NCBI GenBank assembly: GCA_036850595.1
Contig: CM072155.1
Span: 10,976,256 to 11,040,255 of the forward strand
Direction of reading: 5' to 3'
Source of the DNA: Rhyacichthys aspro
Taxonomy: Eukaryota; Chordata; Actinopteri; Gobiiformes; Rhyacichthyidae
DNA: 64,000 bases
Part shown: positions 47,201 to 59,682 of the stretch, piece after piece
Position numbering within the stretch: the first letter of the stretch is position 1
Layout: each line of letters opens with the position of its first letter
Notes under the pieces: model-generated
Told to the model about the DNA's origin: nothing
Databases searched by the model: none
The model's input: only the letters and a program-made list of their open reading frames with translations
Made by a program: the position numbers and the translations under genes

Positions 47201-50200
47201 GCAAATGTGTGTCTCTCCTTGAAGGGAAGACTTTGCGCGTTCCTCTGTCCTCCGAATGGCCGTCGGAGTTTGTCGTCTGCTCGGCGGGGTGACGGTGTCA
47301 GGCTGGAGAGGCAGCGGAGTGGCCGGAGGGGGTTTGCGGTGGAGCCCTGTTATGTAAGCGGACTGTGGACAGCTGCGAGGTCAGCCCTGCTGTCTGATCG
47401 AGAGGCTCTGACAACCAGCTTGACTAACGCTGGCTGGACATCACAAGAGTTTGTTTTTCCAAAATCGGAAAAAAAAAAGTGTGGGTGAACTTGAGGGTTG
47501 TCACAAGTGATTATATGTCCAAATAATTCTTGATGTGCAGTGGAGCTGAACAGGGTATTGAACATTTTTGTCATGCCATGCACAAAACTGCAGGACACAC
47601 ACAAAGATAGATGGAACTGATTAAAGGTTATGCCAGTATATTCGGGGTATCATCCAAAAAATGCCCAAATGTCCTGGAAATACTGTAGGCTGCGTTGTCA
47701 TTGAGATTTATTTTTGGTGCACATTTTGTTGATTTTGTTGCAGACCCATATCAGAAAGACATTTACATCTGCTTTTGTTTCAAGGTAATTTAAAGACTGT
47801 TGTTGTTCCCAATGCAGAAATCCAAAGTCACCGTATCATATTGACTCTATTCAACAACGATATTACTTATGTTCTTAATATTATGCAGTGGTAGAGCAAC
47901 AAAAACAATCCTAAATGTTTGATTCTTGCAGTTTTAGATCAGGATTTCCACAGTATCCAGTGAGAGTGATGATAAAGGGAAGTATCACAGACTCTATGCG
48001 TATGAGCCTCTCTCTTTTGTCTCTCAGCGGTGTTACTCCTTCGAGCAGGACCTCAATTCTGCTGATGTCAGTCTCAGCAGGTGCCTCAATCTAATTATTC
48101 TCCACTGTAATAAAAATAAAGTGAAAAGATATATAAAGCAGCTCATCATTGTGATATCATTAGATCGTACAGGTTTCCGTGAGAGCTAGGGTCTGATGAG
48201 TTGGCACTTCGTTCTTCCCAAATGTAAATTTAGTCTGGCCCGATCTTTTAATATAGTCACTGATGCTAGAAATCTGTTGAAAATGTGCTCATGTGCGTTG
48301 TCTCTTCTGTTTAAAATGGTTTTGAGTTCAAAATCCTTTAGTGTGGCTGACAGTGAACAGAATGTGTCATGAATTGGGAGTCGATGGACAAGCTGTTCAA
48401 ACCCAGATGAAATAGGTCAGATGATGAGCTCACTTTAAAATTGAGAAAGAAAATTAATTTAAGAACGCATGTCCTACGCCTCCATGCAACGTTGTGTACT
48501 CAGCCTGACCGCTCTGGGCTAAGTTTGTCCACTCTGAGCTGCTGGAGGAACAAGAAGAAATGGCTCCTGGGTTGTGTGTGTTCTTAAATGTCTGTTTTTC
48601 ATGATGGACAAATCAAAAAGGAGTGAACGAACTGAAAACATGGCCTACGTGAATATTTTACATAAGCCTCCAGAAAAAAACACGTTTGGAAAACACCTTT
48701 GGGTAATGTAGGAACAAGAAAAACAGGCGTCAGCAGTGTCACCATTAAACCCTGTTGGGAATAAAGATCAATAGAGATCACATGGACATCTATCTGTCTT
48801 GTGTAATGTCCTCGCTCCCATTCACCTCGGCTCTGTGGATATCAATACATGCTTTCATTCACGACCCGGTAAAATGGATTTGAGCTAAAATGACCCAGTG
48901 CACCCCTCATCGGCTCAAGAGTGCACTGGGACGCTTAATAAGGTTATGAAATGCATTACAGCTGCGTGGAGGGGTCAATCCAGTTGAGGACCTCTCTGAG
49001 AACTTGAAATACAGATAATCCCAGACAAAGCTGAAGGAAGGTGCAAGAGACGGACGATTCAAGATAGATTAAGGTAGACGTCAACATTTAAAGGTTTCCT
49101 CGAAGGCAGAAGCAATGACGTCTTGTACCTTTTCAAGTAATTGTGTACAAAACCTTCAGAAGAATAATTTCGCTTTTGAACACTGTATATATTAACACGG
49201 CAAATGAGTTTGTGAGGTTGAGATGTGCTGGTAGGCAGACTGTGTTATCTGTAGGCCAGACTGGCTGACTCTTTGTTCAGTTACAACCTGAATCACATGA
49301 ATTTCTCACATGTCAAATGTTCCTCTTAAGAACAGGATATTTCCTGAGATAATGGGACAATGTGTTCAGTTTGGCAGGAGCTCGCAGCAAAGATGGAAAA
49401 GAATTGTTTTTCCTTTAAGATTTTTCTCAAAGGGGCCATCTGTCAATTTGTCTGTAATTACCTTTGCTCCGTAAACGTTGAATTGTATTTAAACATTTGG
49501 ATAAAAAAATATTTGTGGAGGTTCTCAGTCATCCAGGTAGTAATCATGCTAAGGTTAAAAACAAAGCATCTGGACAAAGTATAAAAAAATACTAAATTCT
49601 TCTGATTCTCTGGTAGCACTTACTTTTACTTTGGTTGTGCCACAGTTTAACTTAAGGCTTTCTTGAGACAATTATTTAGATGTGGATAGTGTAAATGTCT
49701 AAACGTGAAACAAACCAGTAATAACAAACATACAAAGCCGAGGTATTTCTTATATAATTACATATACTTACATAAATCATGGTAAAATCACTAATTAGCT
49801 CCTACTAGAATGTAACCACAATATGCACAATTCACTGTAGAATATTGATTAACAAAGAAGGGAAGGTTAAAATACATATTATAATAGTCACTGGTAGATA
49901 ATGTATTTCCTATAGCACATTTACAGCAGACAGAGCAGCAAAAAAGAGACAAATATATGTAACAAAAATATCGCTTTTTAAATCCTTTTAGTGTAGATCT
50001 ACATCTGGACATTTATCCATTCTCCGTTTCTTTTGTTGCCGAGAACATTCACAAAATCTGCTCCATGATTTGATTAGTTGCATAATTAAATTGTTTAAAT
50101 GCACTGTTCAATTTAAAACGGGTCTTTTGTTCGCAGACAAATACAGGCTTTGTGTTGGTTGTTGACCCCGTGACCCCGGTAACAGCTTGTGTAGTTACAG

Positions 50201-51289
50201 CAGACCTCTGTCGACCCCGTCATAAGGCAGACCACGTGCACATTGCGGCCTTTCAAAGTGCATCAACTCAAGGTTGACGCCTGGTTAGTCCTTTTGATGC
50301 TGCCGCTGACGTCGTCCCACAAAGGTCTGCTGAGGCTCGGAGATAATGGACGTCCGACAGGTGATTAGTGTCATTCTGTCTCTACGCTTCGGTGGGGTAT
50401 CTTTTCACGATGAAAGGTTAGATTATATTAATGAAGGTATGTGTCCCCTCGGGGGCTTCATAAAAGAAATGAATATCGTGACCTGACCTTTAATGATGTG
50501 GAGAAGTACTTTACCAAAAGGCGATTAATGTTTTTATATGAATAACTACTTTATAAAAAGTGTATGAATACGAAAGTTGTGCCATTTTCCGAGGTTATGT
50601 ATTTCTTATTAATATTTAAAATGTGGAGTCAGTGGAGCTTTTATTGTCTTCCAAACAGTACAGAGTCTAAGTCTCATGGTGCTTTTATATTCTGGTTTTA
50701 AATGATTGTTTAAGGCTATGTCCCCTCTTTGTTTGTTTTCATTTTAAAATAACTTTTGCTTTGATTTGCCTTAATGCTCACATATACAGTGTCTTTGCAT
50801 GATTTTAACGTAGAGCAGTATTTCAGAAACACTGCAGAATCCATTTTGGTTCGTTATGGTTGGATTTTAGTGTGTGGAGACTAAAAGCAGACTTTTGGAA
50901 AGTATTCCAAAATACACCAGTGTTTACTCCCTCCACACAACAGGATTTTTCATTGTAAATAATGAAGAGGCTGGAGAATCTTAAAGCAGAATTGGTGGAG
51001 CTGTAAAGTAAATCAAAGCTGTGCATTGATTGTGAGCTTACATGCTAATGAGCTTTAAGTCTGATATTTTCATCCCAAACCATTTAGGCCTAATTGTTCT
51101 TATGGTAAAACATTGTCAACACCAATGTGTCAAATGTAGAAGTACGGTTTGTTGATGGAGTTTGTAAGTCAAGTATTGTTTGACATTTACTTTGTTAACT
51201 TTGTGACATTTGAAAGTCAAACAGGTAAAGGTTTACTTGTTTGACGGATGGATTGAAGCGGTGTTATTAGACGGTGCAGAAAGGCAGTG

Positions 51290-51500
51290 GTGTCACCCTG
51301 ACGGATGGTGCATCCACGTTTTCCTCGGCCATTGTTTCCTTAATGTGAGCTTTGGCTGATCCCCCGAGGACTGAGGACACCTCGCTACAAGGCTGAACTA
51401 ATAACACTGATTACACCGGGGATCATCTGAGCTGATGATGACTATTGGAGCCTATCCACGCCTCACTGCTCATATCATAGGCTTTACGTGGAATATGGGC
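51290..51500. promoter_or_regulatory. Candidate conserved non-coding element
   Basis: Non-repetitive, GC-balanced block (CATCCACGTTTTCCTCGGCC, ATTGTTTCCTTAATGTGAGC, ATAACACTGATTACACCGG) with SOX-like ATTGTT and homeodomain-like TAAT cores in the large intron. No alignment was possible here. Confidence 0.2.
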
Positions 51501-53888
51501 TGCCCTCCTACTCGCACTAAAATCTAATTTAAAATAATGGAATGTGGGCTGAGGCTGAGGATGAATACGTGTCTCTTTAAAGGGTTTTAACAGCACAAGT
51601 AATTCCCACGGCTCTGGCAGAAGCTCACCATACTGGATAAGGGATATTTTTGGAAAACAAGAGATCTGCAGTGCGTTAAAGAGGAGGCGATGTGGCGATT
51701 AGACATCGAGAGCTGCTGAATCATCTCCTGCTCTTTCGGCTGACTCTCACAAATCAGCACTCGACCCTAATATAAACATCTCCAAATGTTCTTGTTGTCG
51801 TGGGTTAAAGCATAACAATGGCAAAAAGGACACTCCTGCAAAATCATCCGAGTGGACTTAAAATGAGTGCAGGCCAGGTCAAGTGATAAATAATAGAAAG
51901 TGACATTCAAAACCTTTCACTGACACAGTCTTGCCCTTGGCGACTGCAATTGCTTTGGGATTAGGATATGTACTCGTTCATCAGCAAATGTATCCTACAT
52001 TTAAGGATTGAGCAAATTCACTCAAACGACATAAAAAACAATGTCCAACTTATTTAAGAATAATTTGAGCTCATATAAGGTTTGTTTGTACAGTATTTTC
52101 ATAAAGAGTACAGTGAATTGAGGACAGTGAATCTGGGAGGATTAAATGGGTCAAAGTTATAATGTGTTTATCAGTGTACTGACAGGAAAGGTCAGTGCCT
52201 AAGCTGCCAAAGCCTAGTTTTAAACACATCTGTAAAATAGGGCAGCACAAAAGTTATCATTACCCACACAGACAGTGTAGGCCTAACGCTGTGTGATAAA
52301 TAGCAAATAAATGCAACGATGCTACAGGTCCATGGCAGTTCTCCTTCACCCAGGTCATAGTTCACCAAAGTATGCATCTAGTGGGCACCTCAATAGCACA
52401 CGTGACAGAGCGTGTACTATATAGGTGTGATAATCCTTGCCATTTTTAAAACCACGTCCTAATGACCATAAAACTACTTGTATGCTAGCGGATGAGAGGC
52501 ATAGGCTGCTTAATCTCAGGGGTCAAAGTTAGCAGTGAACGAGAAGTAGAACAGAAATGTAAACAAAAGTAGTAGTATTTCCTATTCATTTATAAGAAAA
52601 TTAACTTAAACACTTGATACTGATGTGTGCTCACTGCTGTGTTGTTTCCCATAAGATGACGATGCAACGATGATGTAAAGACATAGTGTGCACATGTGTT
52701 GTGTGTTACTGTACTTAATATGCCTTTAAATAATGTCTTTGATGCAGGCAAATCACCTTAATGTAGGTTTTGCCATTCTTAGTGATATCTATGCTAGTAA
52801 TCAACTTGTAGCGTCACACACTGTTTAAAGAAGCAAAATATCAAGCCACTCGACAATGTTCTCTACCCACTCACTAACAACACACACATCCCATACCTAT
52901 GTTGTCCATATAAAATGTGCACACAGCTCATGTTGTTTACAAAAGTGTCTCTATCAGCACATTCATCTTTGAAAACTGAAGAAAACGTTTTTATTTGTCT
53001 ACATTTAACTCAGCAAACATTGGACTAACCAAACTGCTTTTCCAGCTTTTCCGGAGTGGACGTTTTTGTTTTGCTCACCTTCTCAAAAGAGGACAAGTAT
53101 CAGCTGATGTTGCGTGCGTCCTTGTCTCCACAGAGTTTGTTTTATGGGTGCAGTTGTCCAAAGTCTCCTTTAATCCAACCTCCTTCATGATTTCCTTAAA
53201 GGATAATTACTTGAGCCTCAATCGCCCGTGTGTTAAATTAGGCCTCAGATAAAAAGAGGATTCCCAACAAGGACAATTGATGTGATTGGACAGCACCGTG
53301 GCGTGTTTGGCGGGACGCCCTATCTTGACCATCCTTGTGCAACAGTGATCACAGACCAGCTGTTTCAGGGAGGCCATTTCTTACTGTGTCTGTGGGCCAC
53401 ACATTCAAAGGGAAGTCTCGCAGGAGGAGGAAATTGGTTTGATCAGAGGTGATACTGCAAAATATTCACAGGCATCCAAAATCCAAGACAGAGGCTTTTT
53501 CATCTGTGCATTCAGTAGATTGGATATTTCAAAGGACCACATCAGGAAAAAATCTCTAGCCTAACCCTAGCCCTCTAACCAAAACCAGATGAAAGGGACG
53601 TGTATTAAGGGCTAATATTAAGTCATATCCTACTCACGTCCATTGACGATCCATGTTAACACACCCGTCACATTTTGTCTTAGTGAGTTTTGGCACTGGA
53701 TGTTGGGGTTCAAATTGTAACATTATTTTGAATAGGCAAGATGATATATTAAATGCAATATAAGACCAGGATTTGTGAACTGTTCTATGTACGGATTACA
53801 TAATTACAAAAACCCCACAAAAAACCCCACAAAAATATACTTAATTTAGCTTTATTTCTTTTAGTTTTTGGTCTTATATGATCTTTTC

Positions 53889-54100
53889 TAGGGCTGTGCA
53901 ATTAATCAAATTTCCAGTTTCTATTTCTCCTCCCAACAATCACAAAAAATTGAATATATTATTTATTTTAAAGAGAATTTACTGTTTTGTTCAGTAAATC
54001 CAACATTTTTCCAAAATCAGTGAGTAATCATGTAAAATAATCTGGATTATAATAATAATGACCAAAATAACTGTGATTTTTCTATAATTGAGCAGCCGTA
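53889..54100. mobile_element. Non-autonomous hAT-like element, 212 bp
   Basis: Starts TAGGGCTGTGCAATTA and ends TAATTGAGCAGCCGTA, an imperfect inverted pair (13 of 16). Flanking octamers ATCTTTTC and ATCTTTTG differ at one base, which fits an old 8-bp target duplication. The GGGCTGTGCAATTAATC start is shared by an abundant fish repeat. Confidence 0.65.
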
Positions 54101-54517
54101 ATCTTTTGTATGACGTCTGTCTATGTTCCAGTCCCTCCTTTCTCTTCTTGGTCATGGTCACCCGACTGGATCATATACATGTCATGCTCTGACACTGTTC
54201 CTGTTGCTTTTTCCTATAATCCTTACGAGCAAAGGTCGTCTTATTCTGTTTCAGTGTTATCCATTTGTGCAAGCATTCAGTTACTACATATTCTAAAAGT
54301 GCTGTGACGTATTTGTGCTGTGATATTGTCTTTGTGACTCTTTATTGTTGTCAATATTCTCTATTGTATTTCTCCTTGGGCTTAAGACAGAAGTTCACGC
54401 TGACAGTATTTTTTCCATTGCACAGATCCTACCCTGTTTGTCATTCAAAAACAAAAACTTGACGTCATCTAAATTAATTCAGCTTATTGCCCAGCTCTAC
54501 AGTTTATATAAGTATGG

Positions 54518-55405
54518 CAGTGGTGGGCCGTCAGGGCCAGCAAGGCCTTCTCTGCTGGCCTAAACATGCTCAGAAAAGTATTTTCATAAATATGTAAACA
54601 AAATTATTCTCTATTCTCTGTTCTCTTTATGTCATATTATATCCACTTAGTTGAGTGGCTTCCAGTGTTGTTTATTATGGTAGAGTTTTTATTCAATTAT
54701 ATTTCAGCTAGCTTGTGTTGCCTGAGACCTTCAGAATAAACAGAGCAGGCCCCTGTGCACTGTTGATTCTGTGAACGGACACAGTCAGTCGCAATAGCCA
54801 ATCAGATCTGGATTCTGCAGACCAAGGCCAGCCAGAAGGTCTTACGTTGAACTGGACGTGTACGCGTCCTGTGATTGGATAAGCACTTGCTAGAGCCTGA
54901 AAGGTGGCAATTTGCAAAATATCAAACTAAACCCGGAGATCCAACAGCTATCGCTGTAGTTTTAACTCATAATGGCCGAAGGAGGAGAAGAGATTGATCT
55001 GGTTGCAGATATACTTTCCACGCCATTTTCAAGACGGGCCTTTCATGAAAAGCTGGATATTGTGAGAAGAGGTCTGTGCTGTGCTAGCTAGCCTGTCCCA
55101 GCAGGAAAAGGGTTTGTCCATCATTTCCAGACGAGCAACTATGAACGGTACCTGTGGCTCACAGCTTCTGAGAAACGCTGCAAATTGGTGGCATTTTGTT
55201 TGGCATTTTTAAATCGCCTTTTTATTTTTAATTTTTGACAGTATCTGTGAACTTAGTTTCCTGCTCTTAATTGTGAATGCATGCTTATTGGTTTTAAATG
55301 CTCCTGAATTAAGAGTTGCTTGACTAGCCTATTTTGAGGTGATGTTGTAATGTGTAAGTGGGACGTCACTGAAGGCCTAAGCGTGAAATGCATGGTCCGC
55401 CACTG
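54518..55405 (+). mobile_element. hAT transposon remnant, 888 bp, with intact target duplication
   Basis: The ends CAGTGGTGGGCCGT and (other strand) CAGTGGCGGACCAT form hAT-type inverted repeats. The same octamer AAGTATGG lies directly outside both ends (54510-54517 and 55406-55413), the 8-bp duplication typical of hAT insertion. Inside is the broken 5' part of a ZMYM/TTF-type hAT protein; most of the transposase is deleted. Confidence 0.88.
54972..55210 (+). pseudogene. Broken N-terminus of hAT/ZMYM1-like transposase
   Basis: ATG at 54972 opens MAEGGEEIDLVADILSTPFS then RRAFHEKLDIVRRG and hits a stop at 55089-55091. A second stretch in another frame reads GFVHHFQTSNYERYLWLTAS and EKRCKLVAF, like the TTF zinc-finger region of zinc finger MYM-type 1-like proteins of fish. 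The DDE catalytic and dimerisation parts are absent. This is a decayed fragment with no expected activity. Confidence 0.7.
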
Positions 55406-56859
55406 AAGTATGGTATATATTGGTTCAGTAGAGGGTGTATGAAACACCATGGGAATGACACAAGTTAAAGTTTACTGACACTCTCTTTAAACTGCACTGA
55501 ATACTTAACCATAAATCCTAACGCTCGCTTTGCTCCGACATGTTTTACTGCTCTCCAAACTTACACAACTCTCTTTTTACTGACTTTTCTTCGCGTCTTA
55601 GTGCTCAGTAAGGGAATACTTCTAATGGCAGCGGGTGACTAAAGATGATGACACAGGTTGCAATCAGCAAAACAGCAGTAGTGGATTAAAAAAGTACATT
55701 TAAAAGTGATCCCTACAGCTGATTGTTTTATTAAATCCTTTAATGTTTTTTATGTCAGAGAGGCTGTTCATTTGGCTTTAATTCTACTAATCTTCAACTA
55801 TTAGAATCAACTGGATAGATGTAGAAAGTCTGATTGGGATTTATCTTAATCGTACTTTAGTTTAAAACAGTATAAAGTGATGGCAGCAGATGAAATACAG
55901 CCAGGTCCTTTAGTGGCCTTGGTTTATGCACTAAGACTTCAATCTGTTTTGCTGGAGGCTGAGCAAGTCTTCACGTCCGGACTGTTTTATTTACCCGTTC
56001 TTCTTGGTCCCGCTGCAAAGTGTGGTCTGCTGGAGATCAGAGGAACAGAAAGAGCGATTAGTAAAAGGATGGATGTGATGGATGGAGGCTCGTGTGTGGC
56101 CTTTTTCAGTCGTGGTCCCTCTGATACGAAGTGACACTGGTGAATAATGAAGTTGGATTTTGCAGCAAAATACAGGAGGAATTGCATATGTAACCACTCT
56201 TCTTTATGAACCTTGTATGTTAGTAAGTGTATTTTGATTAAAAGGTTAGAGCTCTATATTCAATGGGACATTACTCAGTGCAGAAACATGGCTGTGCAAG
56301 TGCCTCTAATTTGTACAAATAGAATATTTTTTTCTGGCGCCTCCTCACCTTTTATCCAATCAGAAGAGAGAGCTTAGCAAATAGACTTTTGTAAAGAACA
56401 GTAATGGCGGAGCTGTATTTGACTCATCTGTAGTCAGATAGATGTTTGTTTGCTCAGTTTGGTTTGTACTCAGTGCTCCATAATTGCTTTGACAATGCTA
56501 ACTTTATCCTTTCTACACCTTGCTATGAATCCTTTTTCTTCTCGGAACCTTGAGACTGTAGATGCATCTTTTGTATAGTTTTGTATATTTAAAATAGCAC
56601 AGAATAGCCTTTACCATCCATTGTTGAATACAGCACTGTTTATGGATGCTTCTGATAGCTGTCTTTTTACCAGTGCAATTAACTATAAGCACTTAAAACT
56701 CATGCCAGCGACTCACAGATGGCAGCATTTTTCAACCTGCCTTTCTGCAGATGGCATACGATGGTGATATGTTGGGCGCTAAGCATGTGGCATTTACTGT
56801 AGTAACTTATTTATACCACAGTAAAATGAGGTTGTTTTCATTATTGTCTTTATGTTGGG

Positions 56860-57250
56860 TAGAGTTAAAGTGGCACTACATGATTTTCTTTTTGCCGTCC
56901 ATCTCAGACACCACTCACACGAACAGCAGTCTGAGGGCATCGCCTGCTTTTCTTTTATAAAAAAAACAAAAAACAAACCAATTTTCCTTGTAACTGTAAA
57001 CTTTTAGCTCCAGCTTTAGCCTCCGACCGAAGCATCTGACAATCATCTCCATCTTGTCAAACATTGCGTGACTGAATTGTCAGTATTTATCTCTGTTTCA
57101 CGTCGCCTCCCTTTTATCTGTTTATGTTTTTTGTCTTTTGCACTGTTTCACTTTCTCTGTTTTATCGACAGCCGTTACTTCCTTATTGACAACTGATTTG
57201 GACCAATGAGAGAGCTCCTTTTTCCAGAAACTAGCTGTGATTGGCCTAAG
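56860..57250 (+). repeat. Dispersed repeat family R, copy D
   Basis: Opens GTTAAAGTGGCACTACATGA. From 57141 it gives CACTGTTTCA, TTTTATCGACAGCCGTTACT, TCCTTATTGACAACTG, TGGACCAATGAGAGAGC and CTAGCTGTGATTGGCC, the same order as copy B. The middle part is less clear. Confidence 0.5.
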
Positions 57251-58293
57251 CTCCCGTTCAAATTTCTCATCTATTAAAATACTTGATAATGAAGCCTAGA
57301 TGATGGCCTAATTTTTTCACAGATTATTTCTATTACAATATGCTGTTAGGTGATTAAACTGTCCTTTTTTTTTTAGACATAAATCACATCCTCCACATTG
57401 AATCATTCCTTGTTATTTAACATTTATTACCTTAAATTACAGGCAATTTGTAGATTCAAAATCACTGATACACCGCATTATCTTTCTGTTAATCTATACC
57501 TGGTAATTCAGATAAAGCTTTTTATCAGTGTAGGGATGGAAAGGTGGATGATTAGACGAGAGTTCAGGTGTTTGATTGATTTTCTGTACCGTTGTGGAGG
57601 TGTGCTCTCCTCAGTGCCCTTCTGTGGTTTGACCCTTGTGTTTTTGTGCACTGTCAGCCCCAAACGTTGCACAGATGTTACGGTGTCCATCTGCGGTGTT
57701 TGTTTCCGTCGTTTTCACCGCTGAGCTGTCGTTCAAGCTGTCTCGACCTCATCTGCGGCCCCTCAGGGTTCCTCTCTGCAGGTGACGGCACAAGCTCGGA
57801 CATGTCACTCACACATACCTCTGACGGCGTCAAAACTGGGACAAGTGCTCATCTGCTCTGCGCAAGGCATTTATGATCTAATGTCATAACACTGCCACGA
57901 ATCGTGTGTAGGAGAGGTGTCAAACTCAATTTGGTCACATTTCTATGTACATGTTTAGATTGCGTTTTGAGATATTGCATGAAAAAGAATACAGTTTGCA
58001 TAAATGTCCCAATTTCAACACGTTTTTTCTTTTACCGGTGGGGTACTCCTCCAACACTAGGACATACCATTCAACTGCTAATGGCCTTGACTGATACCAG
58101 GCCTCGTTAACTATTGACCAATGACAGTAGACGTCAGGTTAAACCACTCCCTCAAATGCAAGTGATAATTAATTAATATTGACATTCACTTTGATGGGGG
58201 ACAAATTGCCTTCTTCCTTCAAATACTTTGTCCCGTTTCCTTTTGCTCATTTCTTACAACGCAATGACCTTGAAGACGGAGAATCTCCACAAG

Positions 58294-58316
58294 CAGCAAA
58301 AAAAAAAAAAAAAAAG
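58294..58316 (+). repeat. Poly(A) tract
   Basis: About 18 consecutive A residues after GCAGCA. A simple homopolymer with no SINE head detected upstream. Confidence 0.6.
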
Positions 58317-58493
58317 TCTTCCAAAAGATATGTTTCCAGTTTCAGAATTACATTTCTGGTAACACATACAGCTTCTTTGAATTGGATGATGAGAACATAC
58401 TAATTTGGAGACTGGTATGATAGTAAAATGGAATGAGAGCAGTGACATGCACCAGTTACAGAAATATAACCTGAACTACCTGATTTAAAACCA

Positions 58494-58570
58494 TGTTTTT
58501 TTGGGGAAAAAAAAAAACCCCCAAACCCAAAAAAAAGGGAGACTCTTAAAAAAAAAAAAAAAAAATTTGA
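58494..58570. repeat. Homopolymer-block low-complexity tract
   Basis: Runs of T, G, A, C, A, C, A, G and A follow each other (for example TTTTTTGGGGAAAAAAA and CCCCCAAACCC), ending in about 18 A. Such stacked homopolymers are unusual for natural microsatellites. Confidence 0.7.
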
Positions 58571-59579
58571 CGTTTTAGAAATATACAGGTCCTGACCTGT
58601 TTCACATTTTATGGAAACATGCCATTTGCTGTAGGGTCATACAAGTAAATAATGATATCGAGGGACAATTATATTCGTTACTGACTGCTTTATACTGAAT
58701 TAGACTTGCTGTAATTCTGTAACATTAAAGTAAAATAAAGTCGAATCCCATACGTCCTGAAAAAAAATCAGTATGCTTTCATTTATTTGCTTTTTACTGT
58801 AGCTTGAGTCCTGTTCCTAGTCTTATTTTTATTTGACTGTGATGCTTTGTGTGCATTTAACCTTATTTAATGCAACTGAAGGAAAATTTGGTTTTGTATG
58901 GTTCTGTTCTTCTATTGCTACGTTCTTTATCATCATTTTTAGCGTCATTTGGGGGCCTTGAATTCGGCGTCTATAGTGTTACAATAATATATATGGGGGA
59001 TTTGGTGAAGGTTTTTGCTCTGCCTTGGGCCTCTGCTGCACCAGAGCTCATAATTCCCTGTTTATCCGTTTGTATATTATCTGAGCGAAAACAGTTTGTG
59101 TGGGAAGGGAAGAAGTGGGGAACACTCCAGGCTTCTGCCGTGACACTGCTGTGACGGATCTGTTGCATGTTATTTGCATCGCATGTGAAGGGGTCTTGGG
59201 AGAGACCGGGATCTGGACTCCACTGTGTGAAATATGATACGGCGCCGCGAAACAGACCCTGAAGCTGAAAGATAAGGACGAGTTCACTGTTGTGGTTCGT
59301 CCTAAGTTGTATAAATAAGTAGGAACCTTAACCGTAACCAAGAGGAGTCTAGCTTCTGTTTATGCATCTGTTTAGCGTATATTGTTTTAGACACGTAGTA
59401 TTCTCTAGTGTTAATCTGCTCCCGCCTCAAAGCAACAAGTTTGTCCCATTGATTTCTGCAGCTGAATAGCAATGGCCTTTTTGTGCGGAGACGGAATGTC
59501 CTTCTCCTTCGTGCTGCTGTGATTTCTAAATTGAATCTAAACTGCCTATAGTAAAAAAAATCAATGTTGGTATGAGTAA

Positions 59580-59682
59580 TTGTCTCTACGTGTTAGCCAT
59601 TATCCAGGGTGCAGCCTGCGTCATGCCCTTTGCAGCTGGGATAGCCTCCATCCTTAACAGGAAATGAATGGATATATAACAT
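59580..59682 (+). repeat. Second copy of the GCTGGGATAG teleost repeat
   Basis: TACGTGTTAGCCATTATCCA, GGGTGCAGCCTGCGTCATGC, CCTTTGCAGCTGGGATAGCC and ACAGGAAATGAATGGATAT follow the complete block order of this abundant fish repeat. Related to the fragment at about 39642. Confidence 0.6.

Noticed and set aside
47207..47488. Open frame of 93 residues, Arg/Ser/Gly-rich
   Set aside because: GC-rich composition alone explains the open frame. It ends in an A run and shows no recognisable domain.
53566..53592. Telomere-like CTAACCCTAGCCCTCTAACC
   Set aside because: Only a couple of irregular units; no tandem array.
55877..56134. Open frame of 85 residues in the large intron
   Set aside because: No known family and no splice boundaries. 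A minus-strand frame overlaps it equally well, so it is probably chance.
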